Assembly: GCA_024640765.1 (NCBI GenBank)
Contig: JAHEEK010000001.1
Coordinates: 124,001-188,000 of the forward strand
DNA from: Nereida sp024640765
Lineage (GTDB): Bacteria; Pseudomonadota; Alphaproteobacteria; Rhodobacterales; Rhodobacteraceae
Reading direction: 5' to 3'
DNA length: 64,000 nucleotides
Part shown: positions 36,512 through 46,381 of the stretch, one piece after another
How positions within the stretch are numbered: the stretch's first letter is position 1
Layout: each line of letters opens with the position of its first letter
Notes under the pieces: generated by a model
The model's database searches: none
The model's input: only the letters and a program-made list of their open reading frames with translations
What the model was told of the DNA's origin: nothing
Translations under genes and position numbers: made by a program

Positions 36512-36604
36512 TACTGTCACCGACTAAATAAGCTGTCAGATACACATAACGCGATTTGTATGAACGAAACCTAAACGGTTTACAGAAAGTGAATATCTTG
36601 GGGG

Positions 36605-37165
36605 TTAAGTGGCAGCGCCGCATTCCCCGACAAGGTTTTCATATTGTGCTGTGACCCAACCCAATGCTTGCTCTGGATTGCGCTCTTCGACTTGCCCAGT
36701 AAGCTTGCCAAAAACGGCCGCCGAGCGGGAGTTGTCGATCATATCGAGATTTTGACTGGTCAGCACCACGTCGTAAACAAAGAACGCGACAGCCACCAAA
36801 ACGATGCCGCGTAACACGCCAAACAAAAAGCCGATGCCCTGATCAAGCCCGCCCAAAACAGATCGCTGCACAAGGGATGAAAACAGTGGCGTGATGATCG
36901 ACATGATCACAAGAGCAAGCGCAAACACGGCTGCAAAAGCGGCGATGATGGCCAACTCACAGCTTTCACCGATAAATCCGCCGATGACGGGCAGCTCTTT
37001 GACCAATGGCTCGGCTTGTGAGGCAAAAACAGACGCCAAGATAGCAGCCCCGATCCAACCTGCGATGGAAAGTGCCTCGCGGACAAAACCACGGGAGTAT
37101 GCAAGCAACGCGGAAACCACGATCACAAGCGCTACAATTCCATCAATCAGAGTGAATCCGTCCAT
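36605..37165 (-). CDS. cvpA: CvpA family membrane protein
   Basis: 186 residues, four membrane helices (about 7-23, 30-48, 68-92 and 105-130). The LIDGIVALVIVVSALLAYSRGFVREAL start is typical of CvpA, linked in Escherichia coli to colicin V production and often found before purF. The order radA-cvpA is kept here, but purF is separated by the two-component genes. Confidence 0.93.
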   Translation of the reverse strand: MDGFTLIDGIVALVIVVSALLAYSRGFVREALSIAGWIGAAILASVFASQAEPLVKELPVIGGFIGESCELAIIAAFAAVFALALVIMSIITPLFSSLVQRSVLGGLDQGIGFLFGVLRGIVLVAVAFFVYDVVLTSQNLDMIDNSRSAAVFGKLTGQVEERNPEQALGWVTAQYENLVGECGAAT

Positions 37166-37189
37166 TTACACTTTTCCTTCTTGCTGGCG

Positions 37190-38554
37190 TTACCTGTCGC
37201 CAAAGATTTCAGTCACGAAACTCGCTAGATCTAGCATTTGCCGCAGCGCCATACCCTGTGTCGCAGGTGGTTTTGCAGTTTGCGCCGTAATAGCGCCGCT
37301 AAAACCAAGTTTTTGGGCTTCTTTCAACCTATTTTCGGTTTGAGAGGCCGGTCTGAGCGCACCGGACAGGCTGATTTCGCCAAATATGACACTGTCTGCG
37401 GGCAATGTTGCGTCCTCCCGTGCGCTCACCAAAGCGGCGGCCACGGCCAGATCTGCTGCGGGTTCGGTCACGCGCATCCCACCGGCCACATTGAGATACA
37501 CATCAAGTCCGGTGAACGGCACACCTGCGCGCGCCTCTAAGACGGCCAAAATCATTGCAAGACGGCCCCCGTCCCATCCCACAACTGTTCGGCGGGGTTG
37601 GGCATGTGGAGAAGGAGCAACGAGCGCTTGGAATTCGCACAAAACGGGCCGTGAGCCTTCTATGCCCGCAAAAACAACGGAGCCCGGTGTTGGTTTGCCC
37701 CGTTCCGATAGAAAGAGGGCAGAGGGGTTTTTGACTTCTGCAAGGCCGCGGCCCGTCATTTCAAAAACACCGATCTCGTCTGCAGGGCCAAAGCGGTTCT
37801 TAACGGCGCGCAAAATCCGGAACGGGTGACCGCGCTCGCCCTCAAAATAAAGGACTGTATCTACCATGTGTTCAACAACGCGAGGCCCAGCAATTTGCCC
37901 ACCTTTAGTGACGTGACCGACCATGATCACGGCGATGCCGTTGCGCTTGGCAAAACTTGTCAACTCATGGGCCGCTGCCCGCACCTGACTGACTGATCCA
38001 GGTGCTGCCTCAACGTGATCGGCCCACATTGTCTGGATTGAATCGATGATGCACAGATCAGGCTTTTCGTCTTCGAGGGTGGTCAGAATATCGCGTAGGT
38101 TTGTCTCAGCCGCCAATAAGACAGGGCTGCTGGTAAGTTTAAGACGCTGAGCGCGCATGCGGACTTGTCCCGCTGCTTCTTCGCCCGAGACATAGACAAC
38201 CTTGAGGCCGTTGCGCGCAAACCTTGCCGCCGCTTGCAGCAAGAGTGTTGACTTACCGATGCCTGGATCGCCGCCCACAAGCAGGGCAGAGGCCTCGACC
38301 AATCCGCCCCCCAAAACGCGGTCAAGTTCTTCGACGCCCGACAAAGTCCGCGCGGGTGGTGTGTCTTGTGCTGCCAGATCGGTCAGGTTCAAGGCTTTGC
38401 CACGACGCATGCCAAGGGATTTAGAGGCAGGTCCCGTGGACAGAGCCTTTTCTTCTTCAATCGAATTCCACTCGCCACAGCTGTCACATTGCCCCGACCA
38501 TTTGGACGTGACGGCGGCGCATGATGTGCAGCGAAAGCTAGCTGATTTGGCCAT
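37190..38554 (-). CDS. radA: DNA repair protein RadA
   Basis: 454 residues. A RecA-like ATPase with a zinc finger (FRCTSCAAVTSKW and CDSCGEWN, residues 7-30), Walker A GGDPGIGKSTLLLQAA, the RadA motif KNRFGPADEIG and a C-terminal Lon-type domain. It helps process recombination intermediates and branch migration. Followed by cvpA at 24 bases. Confidence 0.96.
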   Translation of the reverse strand: MAKSASFRCTSCAAVTSKWSGQCDSCGEWNSIEEEKALSTGPASKSLGMRRGKALNLTDLAAQDTPPARTLSGVEELDRVLGGGLVEASALLVGGDPGIGKSTLLLQAAARFARNGLKVVYVSGEEAAGQVRMRAQRLKLTSSPVLLAAETNLRDILTTLEDEKPDLCIIDSIQTMWADHVEAAPGSVSQVRAAAHELTSFAKRNGIAVIMVGHVTKGGQIAGPRVVEHMVDTVLYFEGERGHPFRILRAVKNRFGPADEIGVFEMTGRGLAEVKNPSALFLSERGKPTPGSVVFAGIEGSRPVLCEFQALVAPSPHAQPRRTVVGWDGGRLAMILAVLEARAGVPFTGLDVYLNVAGGMRVTEPAADLAVAAALVSAREDATLPADSVIFGEISLSGALRPASQTENRLKEAQKLGFSGAITAQTAKPPATQGMALRQMLDLASFVTEIFGDR

Positions 38555-38584
38555 GTTACGTCCTTTGTGAGCCCTTGCGTTTCG

Positions 38585-39025
38585 TTAGTGCCGCAAGCTG
38601 CGCGCGGTTGCAATGGACAGGCACAAGGAGGCGAGGATTGTGGCCGTGAAAAGATATAATCCCCAAGCTGGCTCAACGCGCCCAAAGCCTGCACCTTTCG
38701 CCAAGACAATGTAGAGCGCGATCAAGAAGACATCTGCCATCGCAAATTTGCCTAACACGCCGATCAAGGGCAGGGCGGTTAGCGCCATGAAGCGCAACTG
38801 AACAAGCAACAGGCCTAGCGTTTTCGCGATTGGGGCGATGATCGCGAAGATAATAACAACCAAAGCGAGAAGCACATTGCTCTGCCAAAGGCTTGCAATA
38901 CCCGACCAAAGTGAAATTTCGTTAAGACCGAACAGCGGCAACAGACCTGCCCGCATGAGCGGCGCAAACCAAGATATTGGGAACAGGATCAGCAAAAGGG
39001 TATTTGCGGCAATCAACACCTTCAT
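38585..39025 (-). CDS. Paraquat-inducible protein A-like membrane protein
   Basis: 146 residues, four hydrophobic segments, from ATG 39025 (a GTG at 39028 is also possible; GGAGG lies upstream). The LFGLNEISLWSGIASLWQSN stretch and the first helices resemble the PqiA domain, but only one such domain is present. PqiA-type proteins act with MCE lipid transport systems, which fits the mlaE/mlaF genes just upstream. Confidence 0.8.
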   Translation of the reverse strand: MKVLIAANTLLLILFPISWFAPLMRAGLLPLFGLNEISLWSGIASLWQSNVLLALVVIIFAIIAPIAKTLGLLLVQLRFMALTALPLIGVLGKFAMADVFLIALYIVLAKGAGFGRVEPAWGLYLFTATILASLCLSIATARSLRH

Positions 39026-39145
39026 CACACTCGAAACCTCCGCCGCCGTCGATTTAGTTTATCCCTGAAGAAGTCGTTCAAGGGCTATTGTTGACAGTAG
39101 CATATCCTGTGGGCGCGTCATAATTCGCTTTAAAGTAAGCGCAGG

Positions 39146-39886
39146 CTAACGAATTGCCGCAATGGGACCTTCACTAAGTCCGTTGATAAACTGATGCACG
39201 TAAGGATCGCCTGTCGTGTCCATTTCCGTAACAGTGCCGGTCCATTTGATCATCCCGTCGTGCAACATTGCAACGCGGTCGGCGATGGCGCGGACTGATG
39301 ACATATCATGGGTGATGGTCATCGCGGTTGCGCCCATTTCCACAACAATTTCACGGATCAAATCGTTGATCACACCTGCCATAATTGGGTCGAGACCTGT
39401 GGTGGGCTCGTCGAAGAAAATAATCTCGGGGTCGGCGGCGATGGCGCGCGCAAGCCCCACGCGTTTTTGCATGCCGCCGGACAGCTCGGCCGGAAACCGG
39501 TCTGCAACATAAGGCTCTAGGCCAACGCGGCGCAGCTTTTCAATTGCCAGCGTACGGGCCTCCTCGGTTGAGACGCCCGATTGAATAAGGCGAAAAGCGA
39601 TGTTCTGCCAAACTGGCATGCTGTCAAAAAGCGCGCCGCCCTGAAACAGCATTCCGAAACGCGACAGTAGCGCATCACGGTCGCCGTCTTTGATATCTTT
39701 GTCCGCTACCGTAATGGTGCCGATATCAGGTTTTACCAGCCCAAGAATACATTTCAGCGTTACAGACTTGCCTGTGCCTGAACCACCAATGATCACCATG
39801 CTTTCCCCTTTAGGGACGTGAAGATCAACTCCGTTGAGTACAGCATTGTTTCCAAAGGCTTTATGAACGTTTTTGAGGCGGATCAT
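39146..39886 (-). CDS. mlaF: Phospholipid/toluene ABC transporter ATP-binding protein
   Basis: 246 residues. Walker A IGGSGTGKSVTLKCI, signature LSGGMQKRVGLARAI, Walker B IIFFDEPTTGLD. Of the MlaF type, which powers retrograde or anterograde phospholipid movement between inner and outer membrane. It overlaps mlaE by four bases. No MCE-domain binding protein is next to it. Confidence 0.92.
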   Translation of the reverse strand: MIRLKNVHKAFGNNAVLNGVDLHVPKGESMVIIGGSGTGKSVTLKCILGLVKPDIGTITVADKDIKDGDRDALLSRFGMLFQGGALFDSMPVWQNIAFRLIQSGVSTEEARTLAIEKLRRVGLEPYVADRFPAELSGGMQKRVGLARAIAADPEIIFFDEPTTGLDPIMAGVINDLIREIVVEMGATAMTITHDMSSVRAIADRVAMLHDGMIKWTGTVTEMDTTGDPYVHQFINGLSEGPIAAIR

Positions 39887-40671
39887 GCTGTGAAAAACGC
39901 CTCTGTTAGAATGTAGTTAGCAGCTAAGATAAGCACACTCGCCGCCACCACAGCCGCCTTCGTGGCAGCGCCTACACCTTGCGCGCCGCGCCCTGAAGTC
40001 ATGCCAAAATAACAGCCCATTAATGCGACAATGAACCCAAAAACCGCGCCTTTCACGAGGCCACTCGCAATGTCCCAGAACTCCAGAAAATCAGCGGTGT
40101 TTTGCAAATACGCGGCTGCGTTAAACCCAAGCCTGCTTGTGCCAACAAGATAGCCGCCCATAATCCCGATGATGTCACCGATAAGCACCAACACAGGTAC
40201 AGTCAGTGTGGCGGCCAGAACCCGTGGAACTGTGAGGTATTTCATTGGGTCGGTCGACAGGGTGACCAGTGCATCAATTTGTTCGGTTACTTTCATTGTA
40301 CCGATTTCGGCGGCAATCGATGAGGCGACACGCGCCGCAACCATAAGACCGCCCAAGACGGGTCCCAACTCACGGACCATTCCGATGGCGACAATCGACG
40401 GCACCACGGCTTCTGCGTTAAACCGCGCGCCCCCTGCATAGATTTGTAGCGCAAGGGCTCCGCCTGTAAACAGTGCCGTTAGTCCCACAACAGGTAGGCT
40501 GAAATATCCAATTGTGATGCAGGCTGAGACAAATTCACGCCAGTAAAATGGGGGGCGTGCAATGTGACCGATTGTTTGTGCAGCAAACAGGGCGACCGCG
40601 CCAATCGCGCCAATCGCGTTTAGAACAGCGCGGCCTGTGCTGCCCAAAAGTGATGTAGCGGACCGGATCAC
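39883..40671 (-). CDS. mlaE: MlaE-type ABC transporter permease
   Basis: 262 residues with the family's conserved centre (REFVSACITIGYFSLPVV, then PVLGGLMVAARVASSIAAEIGTMKVTEQIDAL). About five membrane helices. Works with the downstream MlaF ATPase in lipid asymmetry transport. Overlaps alr by four bases and mlaF by four bases, so the three are coupled. Confidence 0.93.
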   Translation of the reverse strand: MIRSATSLLGSTGRAVLNAIGAIGAVALFAAQTIGHIARPPFYWREFVSACITIGYFSLPVVGLTALFTGGALALQIYAGGARFNAEAVVPSIVAIGMVRELGPVLGGLMVAARVASSIAAEIGTMKVTEQIDALVTLSTDPMKYLTVPRVLAATLTVPVLVLIGDIIGIMGGYLVGTSRLGFNAAAYLQNTADFLEFWDIASGLVKGAVFGFIVALMGCYFGMTSGRGAQGVGAATKAAVVAASVLILAANYILTEAFFTA

Positions 40672-41705
40672 GCGTAGCGTCTTTCGTAACGATGCCCGAG
40701 CGAGGTCAGGATTTCATAGCCGATGGTGCCAGCACTGTCTGCCAGATCATCTACCGTCTGGTGTGGACACAAAATATCAAGTGCATCTGGGGTGCCGGAT
40801 AGATCAGTAATATCCACGGTGATCAAATCCATTGAGAAACGGCCAATCACAGGGCACATCGTGTCCCCTGCATATACTTTTGCATCGTTTCCAATAGCGC
40901 GGATCAACCCGTCCGCATAACCAGCGGAGACAGTGGCAACGCGTCGTGCTGATTTCGCGATATAGGCATTGCCGTACCCAACGGCCTCGCCTTCAAGCAC
41001 ATCGCGCACCTGAATAATTGGCAGTGATAAATGCACCGTCGGTGTGGCATCTGCGAAAGGCAGTCCGCCGTAAAGCCCGATACCAGGGCGCACCATGTCG
41101 AAGTGAAACTTTGGCCCAAGCAACGTGCCGCCAGTAGCGGCAAGCGAAAGGGGGGCTTGGACACCGGCGGTCATCTCTAAAAAGACGTCGCATTGAAAAT
41201 CGTTCATCGGGTGATCAGGCTCGTCCGCACAGGCAAGATGGCTCATCAATAAGGCGGGGCCTTGACCAAGGGCAACGTCGCGCACAGCGGCCCATTCGCC
41301 GGGTTCCATGCCAAGCCGGTTCATTCCGCTATCAAGCTGAATGCCAAAGGGCGCGGATGGCAGCGCTTCAAAGTGGCGGGTGAGTTGTTCGACACTGTTC
41401 AATAAAGGCGTCAGGTGCAGATCATTGATGATGTCTGTGTCGCCGCGCATGTGGCCACCAAAGACCATGATGTCGAGGCCCGGTCCAAGCGCTTGGCGCA
41501 CTTTCGCGCCTTCTTGTGCAGTGGCTACGAAAAACGTCTTCGCACCCGCATTGGCGAGGGATTTTGCAACGCGGTCTGAGCCAAGCCCGTAGCCATCAGC
41601 TTTGATCACGGCTGCCGTTTGCACCCCTGACTGGGACATTGCATCCAGCGCGCGCCAGTTTTGGACGACAGCGTCCAGTGAGATCGTGAGAGTTCCTGTA
41701 GCCAT
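40668..41705 (-). CDS. alr: Alanine racemase
   Basis: 345 residues from ATG 41705. PLP enzyme making D-alanine for peptidoglycan. The PLP lysine is in AAVIKADGYGLG, and the second catalytic residue, Tyr, in VSAGYADGLIRA. Short compared with some family members (about 360-370) but complete. First gene of the alr-mlaE-mlaF series; divergent from the TetR regulator gene. Confidence 0.94.
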   Translation of the reverse strand: MATGTLTISLDAVVQNWRALDAMSQSGVQTAAVIKADGYGLGSDRVAKSLANAGAKTFFVATAQEGAKVRQALGPGLDIMVFGGHMRGDTDIINDLHLTPLLNSVEQLTRHFEALPSAPFGIQLDSGMNRLGMEPGEWAAVRDVALGQGPALLMSHLACADEPDHPMNDFQCDVFLEMTAGVQAPLSLAATGGTLLGPKFHFDMVRPGIGLYGGLPFADATPTVHLSLPIIQVRDVLEGEAVGYGNAYIAKSARRVATVSAGYADGLIRAIGNDAKVYAGDTMCPVIGRFSMDLITVDITDLSGTPDALDILCPHQTVDDLADSAGTIGYEILTSLGHRYERRYA

Positions 41706-41824
41706 AGTGAACGGGTGCCTAAGCTGAAGGGTAAGGTCAAGGCCAAATAGAGATGGGCATTTACGGATGCTTAACTGCTTGCGGCTTAGGTTGCTGTCAA
41801 AGCACACCAGAACGGAGTGGCCTC

Positions 41825-42460
41825 ATGTCGCAAATTACGCAATTTCCAAGCCAAACAACTGCCCCAATCGTGGTTTCCGTCGCAGCACCAATCGCGGAGG
41901 TGGTGAGTACAGCAAAACTCAGAACCAAAAAGACCATCCTTGGCAATGTGATGCAAATGTCAGCCGCGGGCGATGTTCCGCGCACGATGACAGAAGTTGC
42001 GAAAGCCTCAGGCCTAGGTCGTGCCACAGTTTACCGCCATTTTCCAGATTTGGGCGCCCTTTCTGCTGATATTGTTCGGCCCAAGCATGATGCGATGGTT
42101 GCCACGTTGCGCGCAGCAGAAGGCATTAATGATGTTTTGGTAGCACTGTTGAAATATCGCCGCATGTTGTCGAGTGAGCGTGCGCTTTTATGCTCTGATG
42201 CGGTGTGTGGAACAGGCGTAATTGATGCATTGAAAGAAGATGTCGCAGATGTTCTGGCTGATTTTGTGGATCAGGGCAGCGATGCACGGGCGTTTTATGG
42301 GCGCGTTTTGGTCGATGCCCTGTGGCCGCGCGGCGAGGACACACCAGCCCTAAGTGCAGGGCTGGATGATGTTGTCGTTATCGCGCGCATTTCGGGCCTT
42401 ATCATACAGATCAAAGCAGTGATCGCAAATGATCGCGCCCCAACGACTGTGATGAGCTAA
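41825..42460 (+). CDS. TetR family transcriptional regulator
   Basis: 211 residues from ATG 41825 with GGAG upstream. The helix-turn-helix is MTEVAKASGLGRATVYRHFPD (about residues 55-75). A long Thr/Pro/Val-rich N-terminal part of some 45 residues precedes it, longer than usual. The C-terminal domain has no recognised ligand type. It is divergent from alr and converges with dnaB. Confidence 0.85.
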   Translation: MSQITQFPSQTTAPIVVSVAAPIAEVVSTAKLRTKKTILGNVMQMSAAGDVPRTMTEVAKASGLGRATVYRHFPDLGALSADIVRPKHDAMVATLRAAEGINDVLVALLKYRRMLSSERALLCSDAVCGTGVIDALKEDVADVLADFVDQGSDARAFYGRVLVDALWPRGEDTPALSAGLDDVVVIARISGLIIQIKAVIANDRAPTTVMS

Positions 42461-42468
42461 GCTGCTGA

Positions 42469-43986
42469 TTAATATTCGCTGCCTTGATCGCTTTGCCACG
42501 GTTTGGCAAGGTTGCCGAAGCGTGTGAATTTACCCTCGAACGACAAGTGCACGTCGCCGATCGGCCCGTGGCGCTGTTTGCCGATGATGACATCTGCTTT
42601 GCCATGAAGCTGTGACATTTCATCTTGCCACGCAGCCATCTTGTCTAGCTCGTGATCTGCAGGTTTTTCACGTTCTTTGTAGTATTCAGCACGGTACACA
42701 AACATCACGATATCGGCGTCTTGCTCAATTGAGCCGGATTCGCGCAAGTCTGACAACTGCGGGCGCTTATCTTCGCGGTTTTCCACTTGTCGCGACAACT
42801 GTGACAATGCGATGACCGGAATATCGAGTTCTTTAGCAATCGCTTTAAGACCCTGAGTAATTTCCGAGACTTCGTTCACTCGGCTGTCTTTTGCGGTCGC
42901 GGGCCGAAGAAGCTGCAGGTAGTCAACGATGATCACGTCCAACCCATGGGTCCGTTTCAAGCGGCGCGCCCGTGCGGCAAGCTGGGAAATGGGTAGGGCA
43001 GGTGTGTCGTCAATATACAGCGGGCAGGCCTCAAGCGATTTGGCGGCATCCACAAAACGGCGGAATTCGCCCTCTGTCATGTCGCCCTTCCGGATCTGTT
43101 CGGATGGGATTTCGGAAGTTTCTGACAAAATCCGCGACGCCAATTGTTCTGCGCTCATCTCAAGGCTGAAAAAGCCCACAACCCCGCCATCTTCAGCGCC
43201 TTCATGTCCTTCGAGCGTGATGCCTTTGCGGTAGGCTTTGGCGATGTTGAACGCGATGTTCGTGGCAAGAGATGTTTTACCCATCGATGGGCGTCCCGCC
43301 AAAATGAGCAGGTCAGATCGGTGCAAGCCGCCCAACATCTTGTCCAAATCGACCAACCCCGTGCTGATCCCCGCCATGCCACCTTCGCGTTGATAGGCGG
43401 CGTTTGCGACATTCACCGCGTCAGTGACGGCTTTCAAAAACGATTGAAAACCCTGTTCGGCCTGACCTTGTTCGGCAAGTGCGTAGAGCTTTTGCTCGGC
43501 TTCGACGATTTGTTCTTTGGGCTCGCTGTCCACATCGACTTTGCCTGCTTTCGCAGCGATATCGCGGCCTACGCTGATCAACTCACGACGGATCGCAAGA
43601 TCATAAATCATTTGCGCGTAATCCCGTGCGGCAAAGCCCGCAACGGACGCGCCCGCTAGCTTGGCCAAATACGTTGCACCGCCAAGCTCTTTCAGCCCTT
43701 CATCGTCTTCCATGAAGGATTTGAGCGTCACGGGAGACGCGAGGGCATTCTTGGTGATCCGTGCCTTTGCCGTTTCATAGATGCGCGTGTGAACGGGGTC
43801 ATAGAAATGCTCTGGGTTCAGAATGGCGTCGATGCGGTCAAAGATATCGTTGTTGGTAAGAATTGCGCCCAAGAGCTGCTGTTCAGCCTCAATCGAGTGC
43901 GGCAAAAGTCCTGCATCCGTGCTAGCGTCACCATTTTGCGCACCAACGGGGACTACTTGGCCCATGTTCGATATCTCGTTCATCAT
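42469..43986 (-). CDS. dnaB: Replicative DNA helicase
   Basis: 505 residues. Hexameric helicase at the replication fork. The N-terminal domain starts LLPHSIEAEQQLLGAIL. Walker A is AGRPSMGKTSLATNIA, Walker B VIIVDYLQLL, and the C-terminal motif RESGSIEQDADIVMFVYR is intact. There is no intein. ATG at 43986 or 43983. Preceded by the pyrE terminator. Confidence 0.97.
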   Translation of the reverse strand: MMNEISNMGQVVPVGAQNGDASTDAGLLPHSIEAEQQLLGAILTNNDIFDRIDAILNPEHFYDPVHTRIYETAKARITKNALASPVTLKSFMEDDEGLKELGGATYLAKLAGASVAGFAARDYAQMIYDLAIRRELISVGRDIAAKAGKVDVDSEPKEQIVEAEQKLYALAEQGQAEQGFQSFLKAVTDAVNVANAAYQREGGMAGISTGLVDLDKMLGGLHRSDLLILAGRPSMGKTSLATNIAFNIAKAYRKGITLEGHEGAEDGGVVGFFSLEMSAEQLASRILSETSEIPSEQIRKGDMTEGEFRRFVDAAKSLEACPLYIDDTPALPISQLAARARRLKRTHGLDVIIVDYLQLLRPATAKDSRVNEVSEITQGLKAIAKELDIPVIALSQLSRQVENREDKRPQLSDLRESGSIEQDADIVMFVYRAEYYKEREKPADHELDKMAAWQDEMSQLHGKADVIIGKQRHGPIGDVHLSFEGKFTRFGNLAKPWQSDQGSEY

Positions 43987-44121
43987 TCCCCCAACTGCTG
44001 TCGCAGCGCGTCAAACCCACTTAGATGCTGCTCTTGCAGAGCCTTCACCTTTCACCACTTACATTTTGCCAAACCCGCGCGGAGAGGGCAAATTGTATAA
44101 TCCTGTGAATAACTAATGCCT

Positions 44122-44160
44122 AACAAAATATAGCGGCGTAAGCAATCTGCGCCGCTATAT
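44122..44160 (-). terminator. Intrinsic terminator after pyrE
   Basis: Perfect 11-base-pair stem (44128-44138 with 44150-44160), 11-base loop, followed on the minus strand by TTTTGTTA. It lies about 40 bases beyond the pyrE stop and before the dnaB start region. Confidence 0.75.
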
Positions 44161-44201
44161 CTGTCCGTGTGGCGTCGTAAGATAGCGAGAAAAAAGTCGC
44201 G

Positions 44202-44885
44202 CTAGACTTTGTCTGCGTTGGCCTTCTGCCACTCGCGCGGGGCGTTCAAAAATGCCTCAACTTCGGTTAAAGTGGCGGTGTCGAATGCGCCTTTGGCTTT
44301 TGCCTCGGCCAATACATCCCACCAAGTACACAGGCTGATCAGACCAACCCCATGATCGCCAAGTGTTTTTTCCGTCTCTGGGAAGATGTCGTAGTAAAAA
44401 ATTACCGCAGTCCATGCACAGCTCGCGCCGGTTTCGCGGATTGCGTCGACAAAAGACAGCTTGCTGCCCCCATCGGTTGTCAGATCTTCAACCAAAAGCA
44501 CGCGCTGGCCTTCGCTCATGTCGCCTTCGATTCGAGCGTTGCGTCCGTACCCTTTGGGTTTTTTGCGCACGTAGGTCATTGGAAGTGCCATGCGCTCGGC
44601 CACTAAGGCCGAGAACGGAATGCCCGCGGTTTCGCCACCGGCAATGTTATCAAATGCCTCGAAACCTGCGGTGCGCATGGTTTGGACCACCAAGAAATCC
44701 ATCAACGTGCTGCGGATGCGCGGGTGGCTGATAAGCTTGCGACAATCAATATATGTGGGTGAGGGAAGCCCTGATGCCAGCTTGAACGGCTCGGCTGCGT
44801 TAAATTGGACAGCCTTAATTTCCAGCAACATACGCGCTGTGAGACGGGCGATTTCAGTGCTGTCGGGGAAGGAAGAAGGGATCAT
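44202..44885 (-). CDS. pyrE: Orotate phosphoribosyltransferase
   Basis: 227 residues. Pyrimidine synthesis step from orotate and PRPP to OMP. The PRPP loop is RVLLVEDLTTDGGSKLSFV. Its ATG follows directly on the pyrC stop codon (TAGATG), so the two are co-translated. Ends before a clear terminator. Confidence 0.96.
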   Translation of the reverse strand: MIPSSFPDSTEIARLTARMLLEIKAVQFNAAEPFKLASGLPSPTYIDCRKLISHPRIRSTLMDFLVVQTMRTAGFEAFDNIAGGETAGIPFSALVAERMALPMTYVRKKPKGYGRNARIEGDMSEGQRVLLVEDLTTDGGSKLSFVDAIRETGASCAWTAVIFYYDIFPETEKTLGDHGVGLISLCTWWDVLAEAKAKGAFDTATLTEVEAFLNAPREWQKANADKV

Positions 44886-45929
44886 CTATGCCTCAATATG
44901 CCAGTGGAGGGGGAAGCCCGGATCAAAGAGAGTGACGGGACCCTCGCCGGTGTTCAGTTTTTCAGGATAGCCAACGGGCGTATCGCGCTTTGTCAGCGTA
45001 ATCGTCGTGTCATTTGCCGGCAGGCCGTAATGCAAAGGACCGTTGAGCGAGGCGAAAGCCTCAAGTTTATCCAGCGCGCCCGCGACTTCAAACACATGGG
45101 CGAGGCACGACATCGTGTTTGTCGCAGAGAAAACGCCAGCGCATCCACAGGCCTGCTCTTTGTTCGGATCCGTATGGGGCGCGGAGTCCGTGCCCAAGAA
45201 GAACCGCGCATCACCGCTGGTGGCGGCCTCTACCAATGCGACGCGGTGACTTTCGCGCTTTGCGACAGGCAAGCAGTAGTAGTGGGGTTTGATTCCGCCA
45301 ACCAAGATATGATTGCGGTTGATGATCAGGTGGTGGGTTGTGATGGAACCCGCAAGATTTGCATCCGCGCTGCGCACATATTCAACTGCTGTTGAGGTTG
45401 TGATGTGCTCCATTGTGACATGCAATTGCGGTACGTCGCGGCGCAATGGCTCCAGAATGCGGTCGATAAAAACTGCTTCACGGTCGAAAATATCAATGTC
45501 CGCATCAGTGACCTCACCGTGACAGCATAGGGGCACACCAGCTTCGGCCATGGCTTCAAGAACAGGACGCACTTTGTCCATATCACGCACACCAGATGCA
45601 GAGTTTGTGGTGGCGCCTGCGGGATAGAGCTTCACGCCTGTGATAAGCCCTGCTTTGTGGGCGGCTACAACATCGGCAGGATCGGTTTGTTCGGTCAAAT
45701 AGAGCATCATCAGCGGATCGAACTGCATGCCTGCTGGCAAGGCGTTCATGATGCGCGCGCGGTATGCGTTTGCGTCATCTGCCGTCACCACTGGCGGAAC
45801 CAAGTTCGGCATAACGATCGCACGTCCGAAATGACGGGCTGTTTCGGGCAAGACGGCTTCAAGCATTGCGCCGTCGCGCAGGTGCAGGTGCCAGTCATCG
45901 GGGCGGCGGATGGTCAATGAAGTGCTCAT
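44886..45929 (-). CDS. pyrC: Dihydroorotase
   Basis: 347 residues from ATG 45929, the class with the DDWHLHLRDG metal site and a carboxylated Lys in GVKLYPAGATTNSASGV. Cyclises carbamoyl-aspartate in pyrimidine synthesis. Zinc ligands in HGEVTD and EHITT are visible. Couples directly to pyrE. Confidence 0.96.
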   Translation of the reverse strand: MSTSLTIRRPDDWHLHLRDGAMLEAVLPETARHFGRAIVMPNLVPPVVTADDANAYRARIMNALPAGMQFDPLMMLYLTEQTDPADVVAAHKAGLITGVKLYPAGATTNSASGVRDMDKVRPVLEAMAEAGVPLCCHGEVTDADIDIFDREAVFIDRILEPLRRDVPQLHVTMEHITTSTAVEYVRSADANLAGSITTHHLIINRNHILVGGIKPHYYCLPVAKRESHRVALVEAATSGDARFFLGTDSAPHTDPNKEQACGCAGVFSATNTMSCLAHVFEVAGALDKLEAFASLNGPLHYGLPANDTTITLTKRDTPVGYPEKLNTGEGPVTLFDPGFPLHWHIEA

Positions 45930-46108
45930 GCAGGCGCGATACATCAAAACCCCACCAAAGGGCCAGCAGAATTGAATAGGTCGATGCAGCAAAGCGGCTG
46001 TACGCAATCGGTGATAATACGCTTATTGTGGGCAGCATGATCTGGACCCGTGGGCCCGTGTCGGTCATTTTGGTGCTGAGTTAATGAGTTACGCGTGAGG
46101 TTGAGAAT

Positions 46109-46381
46109 ATGCTGTTAACATTTTTGCTTGGAATTGGCTGCGGACTTGCGGTGCCGCGTGTAGAGCAGCCGCTTCGGACAGCGATTGAGAAAATTAGCTT
46201 GATCAAACTAAAACTTGAGCGGGCGGAAATGGATGTGGTCTTTGTACTGGTCCTGATGATTGGGGCATCGCTGATTTGTGGGCTACTCGATATACCGTCT
46301 TCAGCGTTTCTGCTGGCGCTCGGCACGCTGATCGGCCTTTACGGGCAACGCATCATTGTAGGATTTCGGTCGGGTGAATAA
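46109..46381 (+). CDS. Small membrane protein
   Basis: 90 residues, with GAGG nine bases before the ATG. Three hydrophobic stretches (about 1-16, 41-58 and 63-80) separated by a charged, helical region (IEKISLIKLKLERAEMD). No family recognised. It overlaps the following lysozyme-inhibitor-like gene by eight bases. Divergent from pyrC. Confidence 0.7.
   Translation: MLLTFLLGIGCGLAVPRVEQPLRTAIEKISLIKLKLERAEMDVVFVLVLMIGASLICGLLDIPSSAFLLALGTLIGLYGQRIIVGFRSGE

Noticed and set aside
43155..43659. Overlapping frames in dnaB considered as an intein or inserted gene
   Set aside because: The DnaB sequence is continuous and of normal length; the frames are shadows.
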